Below are positions 1 to 15,444 of a stretch of 16,108 nucleotides of DNA, piece after piece (position 1 is the stretch's first letter; every line of letters begins with the position of its first letter). The position numbers and the translations under genes are program-made. The DNA comes from Betaproteobacteria bacterium (GTDB lineage Bacteria > Pseudomonadota > Gammaproteobacteria > Burkholderiales > Burkholderiaceae): the NCBI GenBank assembly GCA_009921765.1, contig RFXC01000085.1:1-16108 (forward strand), given 5' to 3'. The notes beneath the pieces are model-generated. The model was not told the DNA's origin. It did not search any database and saw nothing but the letters and a program-made list of their open reading frames with translations.

Positions 1-160
<160 letters not shown>

Positions 161-2266
161 TTACTTGCCGCGCGCCGAGATCACCGCCTCGGCAACGTTC
201 TTGGGTGCTTCCGAGTAATGCTTGAATTCCATGGTGTACGTGGCGCGCCCCTGGGTGAGCGAGCGCAACGTCGTGGAGTAGCCGAACATTTCAGCAAGCG
301 GTACCTCGGCGCGAATCGCCTTGCCGCCGCCCACCATGTCTTCCATGCCCTGCACCATGCCGCGCCGCGAAGAGAGGTCACCCATGACCGTGCCCGCGTA
401 GTCTTCGGGCGTTTCGACCTCCACCGACATCATGGGCTCGAGCAGCACCGGGCTTGCGCGACGCATGCCTTCCTTGAACGCCATGGAAGCGGCCTGCTTG
501 AAGGCGTTTTCATTGGAGTCAACGTCGTGGTAGGAGCCGAAATGGAGCGTAGCCTTCACGTTGACAACCGGATAGCCCGCCAACACACCCGCCGGCAGCG
601 TTTCTTCGATTCCCTTCTGGACCGCTGGAATGAATTCGCGCGGCACCACCCCGCCCTTGATCGCATCGACAAACTCGAAGTTGGGGCCACCCGGCTCGAG
701 CGGCTCGACCTTGAGCACCACGTGCCCGTACTGACCGCGGCCACCCGACTGCTTGATGAACTTGCCCTCAACTTCGTCGACGCTCTTGCGGATGGTCTCG
801 CGATAGGCGACCTGGGGTTTGCCGACTGACGCCTCCACGCCAAACTCGCGCTTCATGCGGTCGACCAGAATCTCGAGGTGGAGTTCACCCATGCCGGAGA
901 TGATGGTCTGACCCGATTCTTCGTCGGTCCGGACACGGAACGAGGGGTCTTCCTGGGCGAGGCGCCCCAACGCAATGCCCATCTTTTCCTGGTCGGCTTT
1001 GGTCTTGGGTTCGACCGCCTGGGAAATGACGGGCTCGGGAAACTCCATGCGCTCGAGCATGATGTGCGCATCGGGGTCGCACAGCGTTTCACCCGTGGTG
1101 ACGTCTTTCAGGCCGACGCAGGCAGCGATATCGCCCGCCCGAACTTCCTTGATTTCTTCGCGCTGATTGGCATGCATCTGGAGCAGGCGGCCAATGCGCT
1201 CCTTCTTGCCCTTTACCGCGTTCAGAATGGTGTCGCCCGAATTGAGCACCCCGGAGTACACGCGGATGAATGTGAGCTGGCCCACGAAGGGGTCGGTCAT
1301 GAGCTTGAATGCAAGCGCCGCAAATTTTTCGCCGTCGTCGGCCTTGCGAAGCAGCTCTTTCTCGTCTTCGTCGGTGCCCTTGACCGGGGGGATGTCCACC
1401 GGCGACGGCAGGAAGTCGATCACCGCATCGAGCATGGCCTGCACGCCCTTGTTCTTGAAGGCGGTGCCGCACAGCATGGGAACGATTTCGCCGGCAATGG
1501 TGCGCTGACGGATGCCGTGCTTGATGTCTTCGACCGACAGATCACCGCCTTCGAGATAGCGGTTCATCAGATCTTCGTTGGCCTCGGCTGCGGCCTCGAT
1601 CATTTTTTCGCGCCACTCTTCGCAGACGTCGGCAAGCTCGGCCGGCACGTCTTCGAGCTGGAACTTCATGCCCTGCGAGGCGTCATCCCAATAGATGGCC
1701 TTCATGCGGACCAGGTCGACCACGCCCTTGAAGTTTTCCTCGGCACCAATGGGAACCTGGATGGGAATGGGATTGGCACGCAGACGCGCCCGCATCTGGT
1801 CGTGGACCTTGAAGAAATTGGCGCCTACTCGGTCCATCTTGTTGACGAACGCGAGGCGGGGCACGCCGTATTTGTTGGCCTGACGCCAGACGGTTTCGGA
1901 CTGGGGCTGCACACCGCCCACCGCGCAGTACACCATGCAGGCACCGTCGAGCACCCGCATTGAGCGCTCAACCTCGATGGTGAAATCAACGTGCCCTGGC
2001 GTGTCGATGATGTTGATGCGATGCTCGGGATAGGACATGTCCATGCCCTTCCAGAAGCAGGTGGTGGCGGCCGACGTGATCGTGATGCCGCGCTCTTGCT
2101 CCTGCTCCATCCAGTCCATCGTGGCCGCACCGTCGTGAACTTCACCGATCTTGTGGTTGACGCCGGTGTAGTAGAGGATGCGTTCAGTGGTGGTGGTTTT
2201 TCCGGCGTCGATGTGGGCGGAAATACCGATGTTGCGATACCGATCAATCGGGGTCTTGCGGGCCAT
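161..2266 (-). CDS. fusA: Elongation factor G (translocation GTPase)
   Basis: EF-G drives GTP-dependent translocation of tRNAs and mRNA on the ribosome and, with ribosome recycling factor, splits ribosomes after termination. The 701-residue product has the usual length for the family. The GTPase motifs are clear: P-loop AHIDAGKT at 17-24, ERGITI switch region at 58-63, DTPGH at 88-92 and NKMD at 142-145. Domains II-V follow, with GGRGQYGHV and SRRGMVQGM typical of domains IV and V. The start [20 protein letters not shown] matches the normal EF-G N-terminus; its ribosome binding site is weak (AAGAG nine bases before ATG). It lies 125 bp after rpsG and 72 bp before tuf in the str operon. The 125-bp spacer shows no convincing promoter. 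One intact full-length copy; no domain is missing. Confidence 0.98.
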   Translation of the reverse strand: MARKTPIDRYRNIGISAHIDAGKTTTTERILYYTGVNHKIGEVHDGAATMDWMEQEQERGITITSAATTCFWKGMDMSYPEHRINIIDTPGHVDFTIEVERSMRVLDGACMVYCAVGGVQPQSETVWRQANKYGVPRLAFVNKMDRVGANFFKVHDQMRARLRANPIPIQVPIGAEENFKGVVDLVRMKAIYWDDASQGMKFQLEDVPAELADVCEEWREKMIEAAAEANEDLMNRYLEGGDLSVEDIKHGIRQRTIAGEIVPMLCGTAFKNKGVQAMLDAVIDFLPSPVDIPPVKGTDEDEKELLRKADDGEKFAALAFKLMTDPFVGQLTFIRVYSGVLNSGDTILNAVKGKKERIGRLLQMHANQREEIKEVRAGDIAACVGLKDVTTGETLCDPDAHIMLERMEFPEPVISQAVEPKTKADQEKMGIALGRLAQEDPSFRVRTDEESGQTIISGMGELHLEILVDRMKREFGVEASVGKPQVAYRETIRKSVDEVEGKFIKQSGGRGQYGHVVLKVEPLEPGGPNFEFVDAIKGGVVPREFIPAVQKGIEETLPAGVLAGYPVVNVKATLHFGSYHDVDSNENAFKQAASMAFKEGMRRASPVLLEPMMSVEVETPEDYAGTVMGDLSSRRGMVQGMEDMVGGGKAIRAEVPLAEMFGYSTTLRSLTQGRATYTMEFKHYSEAPKNVAEAVISARGK

Positions 2267-2391
2267 GATGGTGACTCTTGTCGAGGGGTTGATGCGGGCG
2301 CAGGGCTGTGCGGTGAGCGCAGGCGCGGAACAAACGGTTCAGGATTGCGTCGCGCGATGACGATCGTGTGACAACCGCACCGCCTCCGAGC

Positions 2392-2862
2392 TCAGAAGCG
2401 GAAGTGCGCGAAGGCCTTGTTGGCCTCGGCCATCCGATGCACCTCGTCGCGGCGCTTGACGGCGCCGCCGCGGTTCTCGGATGCTTCCATCAGCTCGTTG
2501 GCAAGGCGTTGGCCCATCGATTTTTCGCCCCGTTTCTTGGCCGCCTCGCGCAGCCACCGCATGGCGAGCGCCGTACGGCGCACCGGGCGAACCTCAACCG
2601 GCACCTGATAGTTTGCGCCACCAACCCGACGGCTTTTCACCTCGACCATGGGGCGCACGTTGTGGAGGGCCTGACCGAAGACCTCGAGCGGGTCTTTACC
2701 CGAACGGCTCTTGATCAAGTCGAGCGCGCCGTAGAGCATGCGCTCGGCGACCGCTTTCTTGCCGTCCAGCATGAGAACGTTGACGAATTTGGAGACTTCC
2801 ACGCTCGAGTAGAGCGGATCGGGAAGAATCTCGCGGCGGGGAACTTCGCGACGACGGGGCAT
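2392..2862 (-). CDS. rpsG: 30S ribosomal protein S7
   Basis: S7 binds the 3' major domain of 16S rRNA, nucleates assembly of the 30S head and lines the E site and mRNA exit. The 156-residue protein has the standard length. It starts [20 protein letters not shown], contains the conserved [16 protein letters not shown] stretch (about 25-40), [20 protein letters not shown] (about 69-88) and the [19 protein letters not shown] region. It ends in FAHFRF. The ATG is preceded by AGAGG at six bases, a good ribosome binding site. It sits between rpsL (238-bp spacer) and fusA. In E. coli S7 represses translation of its own operon by binding the rpsL-rpsG spacer; whether that holds for this longer spacer is not visible from sequence alone. 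Confidence 0.98.
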   Translation of the reverse strand: MPRRREVPRREILPDPLYSSVEVSKFVNVLMLDGKKAVAERMLYGALDLIKSRSGKDPLEVFGQALHNVRPMVEVKSRRVGGANYQVPVEVRPVRRTALAMRWLREAAKKRGEKSMGQRLANELMEASENRGGAVKRRDEVHRMAEANKAFAHFRF

Positions 2863-3100
2863 ATCACACCTCTCTATTCAGCTGGCGGACGGGACAAGAG
2901 CCCCGCCTGCCTGGCGATGCGACCGAACCGGCGCGCTGCCGGCGGGCACTGCCGCTTACTGGAGCCAGACCCAATGAGGACCCGACCCCACGAAATGAAC
3001 CGGATGCAAACAGCAACCGATTCTCCTGAAACTTGAAACCTGCCGGCAGCCGCAGGGCGGACCGGGGAGCGCGCCACCAAAGCGGCGCGAGACGGCGTGC
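2863..3100 (-). other. rpsL-rpsG intercistronic spacer, possible S7 autoregulatory region
   Basis: The 238-bp spacer has no convincing gene. It contains at least two GC-rich hairpins on the transcribed strand: a CCUGC/GCAGG stem at 3039-3056 and a 5-bp CCGGC/GCCGG stem with a five-base loop at 2928-2942. In E. coli the corresponding spacer is about 100 nt and is the S7 binding site for translational repression. This one is more than twice as long. I could not match it to the E. coli S7 site by eye, so the regulatory reading is inference. No good promoter is seen. Confidence 0.35.
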
Positions 3101-3478
3101 TCAGCCCTTCTTGGGGCGCTTGGCACCGTATTTCGAACGCGATTGCTTGCGGTCTTTTACGCCCTGCAGGTCGAGCGAGCCGCGGACAATGTGGTAGCGC
3201 ACGCCGGGCAGGTCCTTCACGCGGCCGCCGCGGATCAGCACGACCGAGTGCTCCTGCAGGTTGTGGCCCTCACCGCCGATGTAGGAGATGATTTCAAACC
3301 CGTTGGTGAGGCGAACTTTGGCAACCTTACGCAGTGCCGAGTTGGGCTTCTTCGGGGTCGTGGTGTAGACGCGCGTGCAAACGCCACGGCGCTGCGGGCA
3401 GTTGGCAAGCGCCGGGCTCTTGCTTTTGACCGCCGCGGATTCGCGACCCTGGCGCACCAGCTGGTTGATGGTTGGCAT
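3101..3478 (-). CDS. rpsL: 30S ribosomal protein S12
   Basis: S12 sits at the decoding centre of the 30S subunit and influences accuracy of tRNA selection. The 125-residue product starts [20 protein letters not shown] and has the conserved [22 protein letters not shown] segment (39-60) and [17 protein letters not shown] (84-100). Counting Met as 1, Lys43 and Lys88 are the residues usually altered in streptomycin-resistant mutants. Both are the wild-type lysines here, as is Pro91. Asp89 is the residue that RimO methylthiolates in E. coli. The ATG has AAGGA six bases upstream. It is the first gene of the str operon, about 100 nt downstream of a strong promoter. No defect is seen. Confidence 0.98.
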   Translation of the reverse strand: MPTINQLVRQGRESAAVKSKSPALANCPQRRGVCTRVYTTTPKKPNSALRKVAKVRLTNGFEIISYIGGEGHNLQEHSVVLIRGGRVKDLPGVRYHIVRGSLDLQGVKDRKQSRSKYGAKRPKKG

Positions 3479-3561
3479 GAAAGATCCTTGACTAAACCTT
3501 TTAACTCAATCTTCAGATTAACGACGCCTTCCGGGGCCTGGCCCTGCGCTGCATCGAAAAC

Positions 3562-3579
3562 CTTTTCTCAGGCGAAAAG
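3562..3579 (-). other. Hairpin at the predicted 5' end of the rpsL mRNA
   Basis: A perfect 6-bp inverted repeat (CUUUUC/GAAAAG on the transcript) with a six-base loop lies directly downstream of the rpsL -10 box. A start site seven or so bases after the -10 box would fall at about 3579, putting the stem at the very 5' end of the mRNA. 5'-terminal stems can protect mRNA from RNase E and RppH; that function is inference. Confidence 0.45.
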
Positions 3580-3585
3580 CCTTCA

Positions 3586-3614
3586 AGTGTAGGACGAAAC
3601 GAGCTCTCTGACAA
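3586..3614 (-). promoter_or_regulatory. Sigma70-type promoter of the rpsL-rpsG-fusA-tuf (str) operon
   Basis: Read on the minus strand, a -35 box TTGTCA (3609-3614; five of six matches to TTGACA) and a -10 box TACACT (3586-3591; four of six matches to TATAAT) are separated by exactly 17 bases (3592-3608). The predicted start is near 3579, giving an rpsL leader of about 100 nt. It is the best promoter I found in the window and is correctly placed between rpoC and rpsL, so the str genes can be expressed independently of rpoBC. Confidence 0.75.
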
Positions 3615-3633
3615 GCTAAGGGCCGATTCGGTT

Positions 3634-3650
3634 GACGGATTTACTCCGTC
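3634..3650 (-). other. Perfect hairpin upstream of the str promoter
   Basis: A 6-bp perfect stem (GACGGA/UCCGUC) with a five-base loop GUAAA lies between the rpoC stop and the rpsL promoter, about 20 bp upstream of the -35 box. It is followed not by a U-tract but by CCGAAUCGG, itself a short palindrome. It may shape the 3' end of the rpoBC transcript. Confidence 0.4.
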
Positions 3651-3689
3651 TCCCGATGTGGCGGCGCGAAGACCACCGCCGGATGCCCG

Positions 3690-3727
3690 AGACAAGCGCG
3701 CGGCAAACGGACCGCTTCGCAGCGCGC
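3690..3727 (-). terminator. Candidate terminator or 3'-end hairpin after rpoC
   Basis: About 20 nt after the rpoC stop codon the transcript can form a GCGCGC/GCGCGC stem (3722-3727 with 3696-3701), with further inner pairing (GC/GC and AAGC/GUUU around a GGUCC loop). UUGUCU follows. The stem is strong but the U-tract is poor, so it is either a weak intrinsic terminator or a 3'-end stabiliser. A second GC-rich stem (GGCGG/CCGCC, 3660-3680) lies just downstream. Confidence 0.4.
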
Positions 3728-3748
3728 CCGTCTGCCACACCGCATATC

Positions 3749-7978
<4,230 letters not shown>

Positions 7979-7997
7979 TGCAGCTTTCCTCCGTGGC

Positions 7998-12119
<4,122 letters not shown>

Positions 12120-12163
12120 GGGCTCTCCCGGGGCGGGTCAGCGGGGACAACGGAGAACGAGAC

Positions 12164-12210
12164 GAAAACACCCAGCCACCGAACCGCGCATGGCGCGGCC
12201 GGTGTCCGGG
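12164..12210 (-). terminator. rplL-rpoB intercistronic attenuator (intrinsic terminator-like hairpin)
   Basis: In the 127-bp rplL-rpoB spacer the transcript can form a long stem from 12210 to 12171. It has an outer CCCGG/CUGGG helix, then CACCG/CGGUG, then GCCGCGC/GCGCGGU closing a CAU loop, with one bulge, one mismatch and two G-U pairs. It is followed by UGUUUUCGUC (12170-12161). This is the structure of an intrinsic terminator. In E. coli a partial terminator at the same place lowers rpoBC expression relative to rplJL; the position and form here suggest the same role. Its strength cannot be judged from sequence. Confidence 0.65.
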
Positions 12211-12246
12211 CGATTCGCTTGCTGCAAGAAAGGAACCAGCGGGTCG

Positions 12247-12627
12247 TTACTTGAGTTCGACCTTGGCGCCGGCGTCTTCGAGTTGCTTCTTGAGCGCCTC
12301 GGCGTCGGCCTTGCTGATGCCTTCTTTGACGGGTTTCGGTGCGCCGTCAACCAGATCCTTGGCTTCCTTGAGGCCCAGGCCGGTGGCTGCGCGGACAACC
12401 TTGATCACCTCGACCTTCTTCTCGCCAGCGGCGTTCAGAACGACGGTGAATTCGGTTTTCTCTTCAGCGGCCGGGGCGGCAGCGGCGGCAGCCGGGGCAG
12501 CCACGGCAACCGCGGCAGCGGCGGCCGAGACGCCGAACTTCTCTTCCATCATCTTGATGAGATCGGCCAGATCGAGGACCGACATGCCGCCGATCGCGTC
12601 GAGGATTTCATTCTTGCTGAGTGCCAT
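12247..12627 (-). CDS. rplL: 50S ribosomal protein L7/L12
   Basis: L7/L12 forms the mobile stalk dimers that recruit and activate translation GTPases (EF-Tu, EF-G). The 126-residue protein shows the family layout. The N-terminal dimerisation domain is about 1-33 ([33 protein letters not shown]). An Ala-rich flexible hinge follows at about 34-57, unusually pure in Ala, Val and Pro. The globular C-terminal domain is about 58-126, with [26 protein letters not shown] and the helix that contacts GTPases. The ATG has GGAG seven bases upstream. It lies 66 bp after rplJ and should be made in excess over L10, since several dimers bind each L10. Confidence 0.98.
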   Translation of the reverse strand: MALSKNEILDAIGGMSVLDLADLIKMMEEKFGVSAAAAAVAVAAPAAAAAAPAAEEKTEFTVVLNAAGEKKVEVIKVVRAATGLGLKEAKDLVDGAPKPVKEGISKADAEALKKQLEDAGAKVELK

Positions 12628-12693
12628 GTTGTAACTCCGAAAAATGCTTGATGGTTTGCAGAATCTGAATGCGTAAGGTGGTTCGACTGACGC

Positions 12694-13224
12694 TTAGGCG
12701 GCTGACTTCTCACGCTCGTCACGCAGCGCTGCGAGCGTGCGCACGAACTTGCCGGGCACCTCGTTGAGCGTACGGACGAACGTGGCAACCGGCGCCTGCA
12801 TCGTGCCCAGCAACGTTGCCAGCAGCGCCTCGCGGCTGGGCATGGTGGCGAGCGCCTTGACCCCCCGTGCATCGAGCACGGAATTGGGCAGGGCTCCCGC
12901 CTTCAGCACCAGCTTGTCGTTGGCTTTGGCGAAGTCGTTGAGAACGCGGGCGGCCGACACAGGATCGGTCGACATGCCATAGATGAGCGGACCAGTCAGC
13001 TGGTCGGTCAGCCCCTCGAACGGCGTGCCGGCGATCGCGCGCCTTGCCAGCGTGTTTTTGAGCACACGCAGGTAAACGCCCGACTCGCGCGCCTGACGGC
13101 GCAGCGTTGTCATTGCACCAACATTCAGACCACGGTATTCGGCCACCACGATCGCGGAAGCCTTCGCCACTTCGGCGGCGACTTCCGTGACAACGACGGC
13201 CTTGTCTTCTCGATTGAGACCCAC
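12694..13224 (-). CDS. rplJ: 50S ribosomal protein L10 (GTG start)
   Basis: L10 anchors L7/L12 dimers to the L11-binding region of 23S rRNA. As L10(L7/L12)4 it represses its own operon. I choose the GTG at 13222-13224, giving 176 residues beginning (M)[14 protein letters not shown]. This matches the family N-terminus, and AGGGGA (13230-13235) lies five bases before it. The reading frame stays open upstream to 13293, but that 23-residue extension is unlike any L10. Conserved parts include [19 protein letters not shown] (about 26-44), [10 protein letters not shown] and [13 protein letters not shown]. The C-terminal helix (from about 130 on) binds L7/L12. The protein is a little longer than E. 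coli L10 (165), as is common in betaproteobacteria. Confidence 0.95.
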   Translation of the reverse strand: MGLNREDKAVVVTEVAAEVAKASAIVVAEYRGLNVGAMTTLRRQARESGVYLRVLKNTLARRAIAGTPFEGLTDQLTGPLIYGMSTDPVSAARVLNDFAKANDKLVLKAGALPNSVLDARGVKALATMPSREALLATLLGTMQAPVATFVRTLNEVPGKFVRTLAALRDEREKSAA

Positions 13225-13229
13225 GGTCT

Positions 13230-13235
13230 TCCCCT
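13230..13235 (-). promoter_or_regulatory. Ribosome binding site that fixes the rplJ GTG start
   Basis: AGGGGA on the minus strand lies five bases before the GTG at 13224. It decides for the GTG over the upstream in-frame candidate at 13293, which lacks a comparable site and would add non-family residues. Confidence 0.7.
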
Positions 13236-13384
13236 GGTTAAACGAAAGCGTCCTCGGGACGGTTATTGGCCACGCCTTTGCGCGACCGGACACCCGCCCC
13301 GCGAGCGCCCTCAGTTGCTACACGGCGACCGACCGGGGAACCCGCTGCAAACCCGCTTGAAACGGCTGGTCTGTTCACGTTGAT

Positions 13385-13480
13385 CCTCGCTTCGGGGACG
13401 CCATCTGCGCAGGGACCTTTCGGAATTAAAGGCTTGCGGCAGACTGCCCGCTCACCCCCCTACGGTCTTTGATAACCCGC
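13385..13480 (-). promoter_or_regulatory. L10-type ribosomal protein leader (L10-L7/L12 autoregulatory site)
   Basis: The transcript contains CAAAGACCGTAGG (13459-13471) and CGCAGATGGCGTCCCC (13394-13409), which I recognise as the two conserved strands of the L10 mRNA leader of proteobacteria. They pair as CGUAGGG (13458-13464) with CCCUGCG (13408-13414). Inside are two hairpins: a GCGG/CCGC stem (13436-13451) and a CCUUU/AAAGG stem with a seven-base loop (13416-13432). The family is known to bind the L10(L7/L12)4 complex and repress rplJL translation. The leader sits about 160 nt before the rplJ start, so it would act through long-range folding. Boundaries are approximate. Confidence 0.78.
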
Positions 13481-13618
13481 TGGTCCTGCACACCACCCAC
13501 CCGGCAACCCGGGAAGACGATGCACCTGGACCCGCGGCCCAAAGTTCATTAATGACCTCGATGGGAACCGGAGCAGCCAGCAGCCAGCTTGAGCCACTGC
13601 GCCGGATCCCGCTTTTCC

Positions 13619-14323
13619 TTAACTGGCAGTGGCCGAGAACGCGGCCGGATCGACGCGAACGCCCACGCCCATCGTGCTCGACACGGCCACCTTGCGCAGG
13701 TAGATGCCCTTTGAGCTCTGGGGGCGCGCCCGATTGAGCGCGTCGATCAGCGCCTTGATGTTGGTTTCGAGCTGCTCGGTGCCAAAGGACGCGCGACCGA
13801 TCGTGGCATGCACAATGCCCGCCTTGTCGGTGCGGTACTGCACCTGACCGGCCTTGGCGTTGCGAACAGCGCCCGCCACATCGGGGGTGACCGTGCCAAC
13901 CCGCGGGTTGGGCATGAGGCCGCGCGGGCCCAGGATCTGACCGAGACCGCCCACCACACGCATGGCGTCGGGCGACGCAATCGCGATGTCAAAATTGATG
14001 TTGCCCGCCTTCACCTGCTCGGCAAGGTCTTCCATGCCAACGATATCGGCACCTGCGGCGCGCGCTTCATCGGCCTTGGCCCCCTGGGTGAAAACGGCCA
14101 CGCGCACCGATTTGCCGGTGCCAGCGGGCAGAACCACCGAGCCGCGAACCACCTGATCGGATTTCTTCGCGTCAACGCCCAGTTGCACGGCGACGTCGAT
14201 GGATTCATCGAACTTGGCGGTGGCGCATTCCTTAACGAGCGACAACGCTGCGTTCAGGGCGTAGGCTTTCTGCGGTTCGACCTTGGCGCGGATGGCCTTG
14301 GCGCGTTTGCTGAGTCGGGCCAT
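13619..14323 (-). CDS. rplA: 50S ribosomal protein L1
   Basis: L1 forms the L1 stalk next to the E site and helps release deacylated tRNA. It also represses translation of the rplK-rplA mRNA. The 234-residue protein has the standard length. It contains [20 protein letters not shown] (about 38-57), [12 protein letters not shown], the domain II signature [15 protein letters not shown] (about 133-147) and a C-terminal return to domain I with [18 protein letters not shown]. The ATG is only two bases after the rplK stop (TGATCATG), so the genes are translationally coupled; GAGGGG lies eight bases upstream inside the rplK end. After it comes the 394-bp spacer before rplJ. Confidence 0.98.
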   Translation of the reverse strand: MARLSKRAKAIRAKVEPQKAYALNAALSLVKECATAKFDESIDVAVQLGVDAKKSDQVVRGSVVLPAGTGKSVRVAVFTQGAKADEARAAGADIVGMEDLAEQVKAGNINFDIAIASPDAMRVVGGLGQILGPRGLMPNPRVGTVTPDVAGAVRNAKAGQVQYRTDKAGIVHATIGRASFGTEQLETNIKALIDALNRARPQSSKGIYLRKVAVSSTMGVGVRVDPAAFSATAS

Positions 14324-14325
14324 GA

Positions 14326-14757
14326 TCAGAGCCCCTCCACGGTGATGCCGATGCTGCGGGCCGATCCGGCGATCGTGCGCACGGCAGCATCGAGGTTGGC
14401 GGCGGTGAGGTCAGGCATTTTGGCCTTGGCGATTTCCTCGGCCTGCTGGCGGGTGATGGAACCCACCTTGTCGGTATGCGGCCGGGGCGAGCCCTTGTCG
14501 ATCTTGGCCGCCTTCTTGATGAGAATGGTGGCCGGAGGAGTCTTCATCACGAAGGTGAAGCTCTTGTCGGCGTAGGCGGTGATCACCACAGGAATGGGCA
14601 GACCGGGCTCCACGCCCTGAGTCTGGGCGTTGAACGCCTTGCAGAATTCCATGATGTTCAAGCCGCGCTGACCCAGCGCCGGGCCAATCGGGGGGGCAGG
14701 ATTGGCTTTGCCTGCAGGGACCTGCAGTTTCACAAAGCCGACGATCTTCTTCGCCAT
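14326..14757 (-). CDS. rplK: 50S ribosomal protein L11
   Basis: L11 binds the GTPase-associated region of 23S rRNA at the base of the L7/L12 stalk. It is needed for stringent-response activation of RelA and is the site of thiostrepton action. The 143-residue product has the usual length. The N-terminal domain (about 1-70) has [20 protein letters not shown] and [14 protein letters not shown], with the Pro-rich loop that binds thiostrepton. The C-terminal rRNA-binding domain (about 75-143) has [21 protein letters not shown] and ends [17 protein letters not shown]. The ATG has GGAG seven bases upstream, inside a small hairpin (see the leader entry). It follows nusG by 153 bp and is coupled to rplA. 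Confidence 0.98.
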   Translation of the reverse strand: MAKKIVGFVKLQVPAGKANPAPPIGPALGQRGLNIMEFCKAFNAQTQGVEPGLPIPVVITAYADKSFTFVMKTPPATILIKKAAKIDKGSPRPHTDKVGSITRQQAEEIAKAKMPDLTAANLDAAVRTIAGSARSIGITVEGL

Positions 14758-14881
14758 CTGGCGTCTCCAGGTTTGAGTTCAAACGCGCGTTCGGATGACC
14801 GTTTGGTAACGGGTCGGCTTACTTGCGCTCCTCGGATCCCCCGCAGCCACTGCACTGCCGGGGATATGCGCCTTGCGGCGC
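14758..14881 (-). promoter_or_regulatory. Hairpin-rich rplK leader (candidate L1 autoregulatory region)
   Basis: The 153-bp nusG-rplK spacer folds into a series of hairpins on the transcript: GCGCC-GCAA-GGCGC with a GNRA loop (14868-14881); a CCCCG/CGGGG stem extended by further pairs (14839-14863); GAC-CGUU/AACG-GUC with one bulged C (14797-14815); GUUUG/CAAAC (14771-14784); and CUGG/CCAG (14758-14770). The last one ends at the base before the ATG and contains the GGAG ribosome binding site. In E. coli L1 represses rplK-rplA through a site at the start of this mRNA; I infer a similar role here. A weak -35/-10 pair (TTGAAC 14887-14892, CATATC 14863-14868, 18-base spacer) overlaps the first hairpin and is doubtful. 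Confidence 0.45.
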
Positions 14882-14910
14882 GATTCGTTCAACGTTTCGA
14901 TCGGTGCGGG

Positions 14911-15444
14911 TCAGACCTTTTCAACCTGGCCGAACTCGAGTTCCACCGGCGTGGCGCGGCCAAAAATGGTGACCGACACGCGCAGGCGGCTCTTGTCGTA
15001 GTTGACTTCCTCGACATTGCCGTTGAAGTCGGTGAACGGGCCTTCTTTCACACGAACCATTTCGCCCACTTCGAACAGCGTCTTGGGGCGGGGCTTTTCC
15101 ACCCCTTCCTGCATCTGGGCCATGATCTTCTCGACCTCCTTGTCGGAGATCGGCGAAGGCCGGTTGCCCGCTCCCCCCACAAAGCCCGTGACCTTGTTGG
15201 TGTGCTTGACCAGATGCCAGGTGTCGTCGTCGAGCACCATTTCGACCAGCACATAGCCGGGGAAGAAACGGCGCTCGGTGATGGTGCGCTGGCCATTGCG
15301 CATTTCAACCACCTCTTCGGTGGGCACCAGGATGCGACCGAACTTGTCCGCCATGCCGGAACGGTCGACCCGCTCCTGCAGCGCGCGAGCAACGCTCTTT
15401 TCCATTCCGGAATAGGCGTGCACGACGTACCAACGCTTCGACAT
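14911..15444 (-). CDS. nusG: Transcription termination/antitermination factor NusG
   Basis: NusG binds RNA polymerase through its NGN domain and Rho or ribosomal protein S10 through its KOW domain, stimulating elongation and linking transcription to termination or translation. The 177-residue product has [16 protein letters not shown] at the start of the NGN domain and [12 protein letters not shown] at 58-69. A linker follows at about 100-122. The KOW domain is about 123-177, with [21 protein letters not shown] and [11 protein letters not shown]. The ATG follows the secE stop codon with no gap (TAAATG), and GGAAG lies inside the secE end, which points to translational coupling. Length and domains are ordinary for a proteobacterial NusG. 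Confidence 0.98.
   Translation of the reverse strand: MSKRWYVVHAYSGMEKSVARALQERVDRSGMADKFGRILVPTEEVVEMRNGQRTITERRFFPGYVLVEMVLDDDTWHLVKHTNKVTGFVGGAGNRPSPISDKEVEKIMAQMQEGVEKPRPKTLFEVGEMVRVKEGPFTDFNGNVEEVNYDKSRLRVSVTIFGRATPVELEFGQVEKV

Larger units (their letters stand above)
13225..13618 (-). other. 394-bp rplA-rplJ spacer with no gene
   Basis: This is the longest spacer in the window. It holds the L10 leader (13385-13480, listed separately). On the rplA side there is a short perfect hairpin, CCCGG/CCGGG with a four-base loop (13500-13513). There is also an imperfect stem around a TCATTAATGA palindrome (13538-13565) and a direct repeat of the 7-mer CAGCCAG (13574-13587). Between the leader and rplJ about 160 nt show no clear motif other than the ribosome binding site. 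A promoter for rplJL-rpoBC is known at this place in E. coli, but I find no good -35/-10 pair here. Confidence 0.6.

Noticed and set aside
878..1963. Long plus-strand open frame of 361 codons opposite fusA
   Set aside because: It lies antisense to EF-G and its translation is rich in His, Arg, Ala and Leu with no family resemblance. GC-rich codon use in the real gene keeps the opposite frame open.
2874..3080. Minus-strand 68-codon frame in the rpsL-rpsG spacer, and a 50-codon TTG-started frame after AGGAG ending at the rpsG ribosome binding site
   Set aside because: Low-complexity Arg/Ser/Gly/Pro translation, no known similarity, and only a rare start codon for the second. More likely chance open frames in a GC-rich spacer.
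3214..3352. Possible streptomycin-resistance changes in rpsL
   Set aside because: Lys43, Lys88 and Pro91 are all the susceptible-type residues.
3513..3740. Minus-strand 75-codon frame between rpoC and rpsL
   Set aside because: It spans the rpsL promoter and its hairpins, and its translation has no recognisable character.
12463..12531. Low-complexity GCC/GCA/GCG run inside rplL as a possible repeat
   Set aside because: It encodes the Ala-rich flexible hinge typical of L7/L12.
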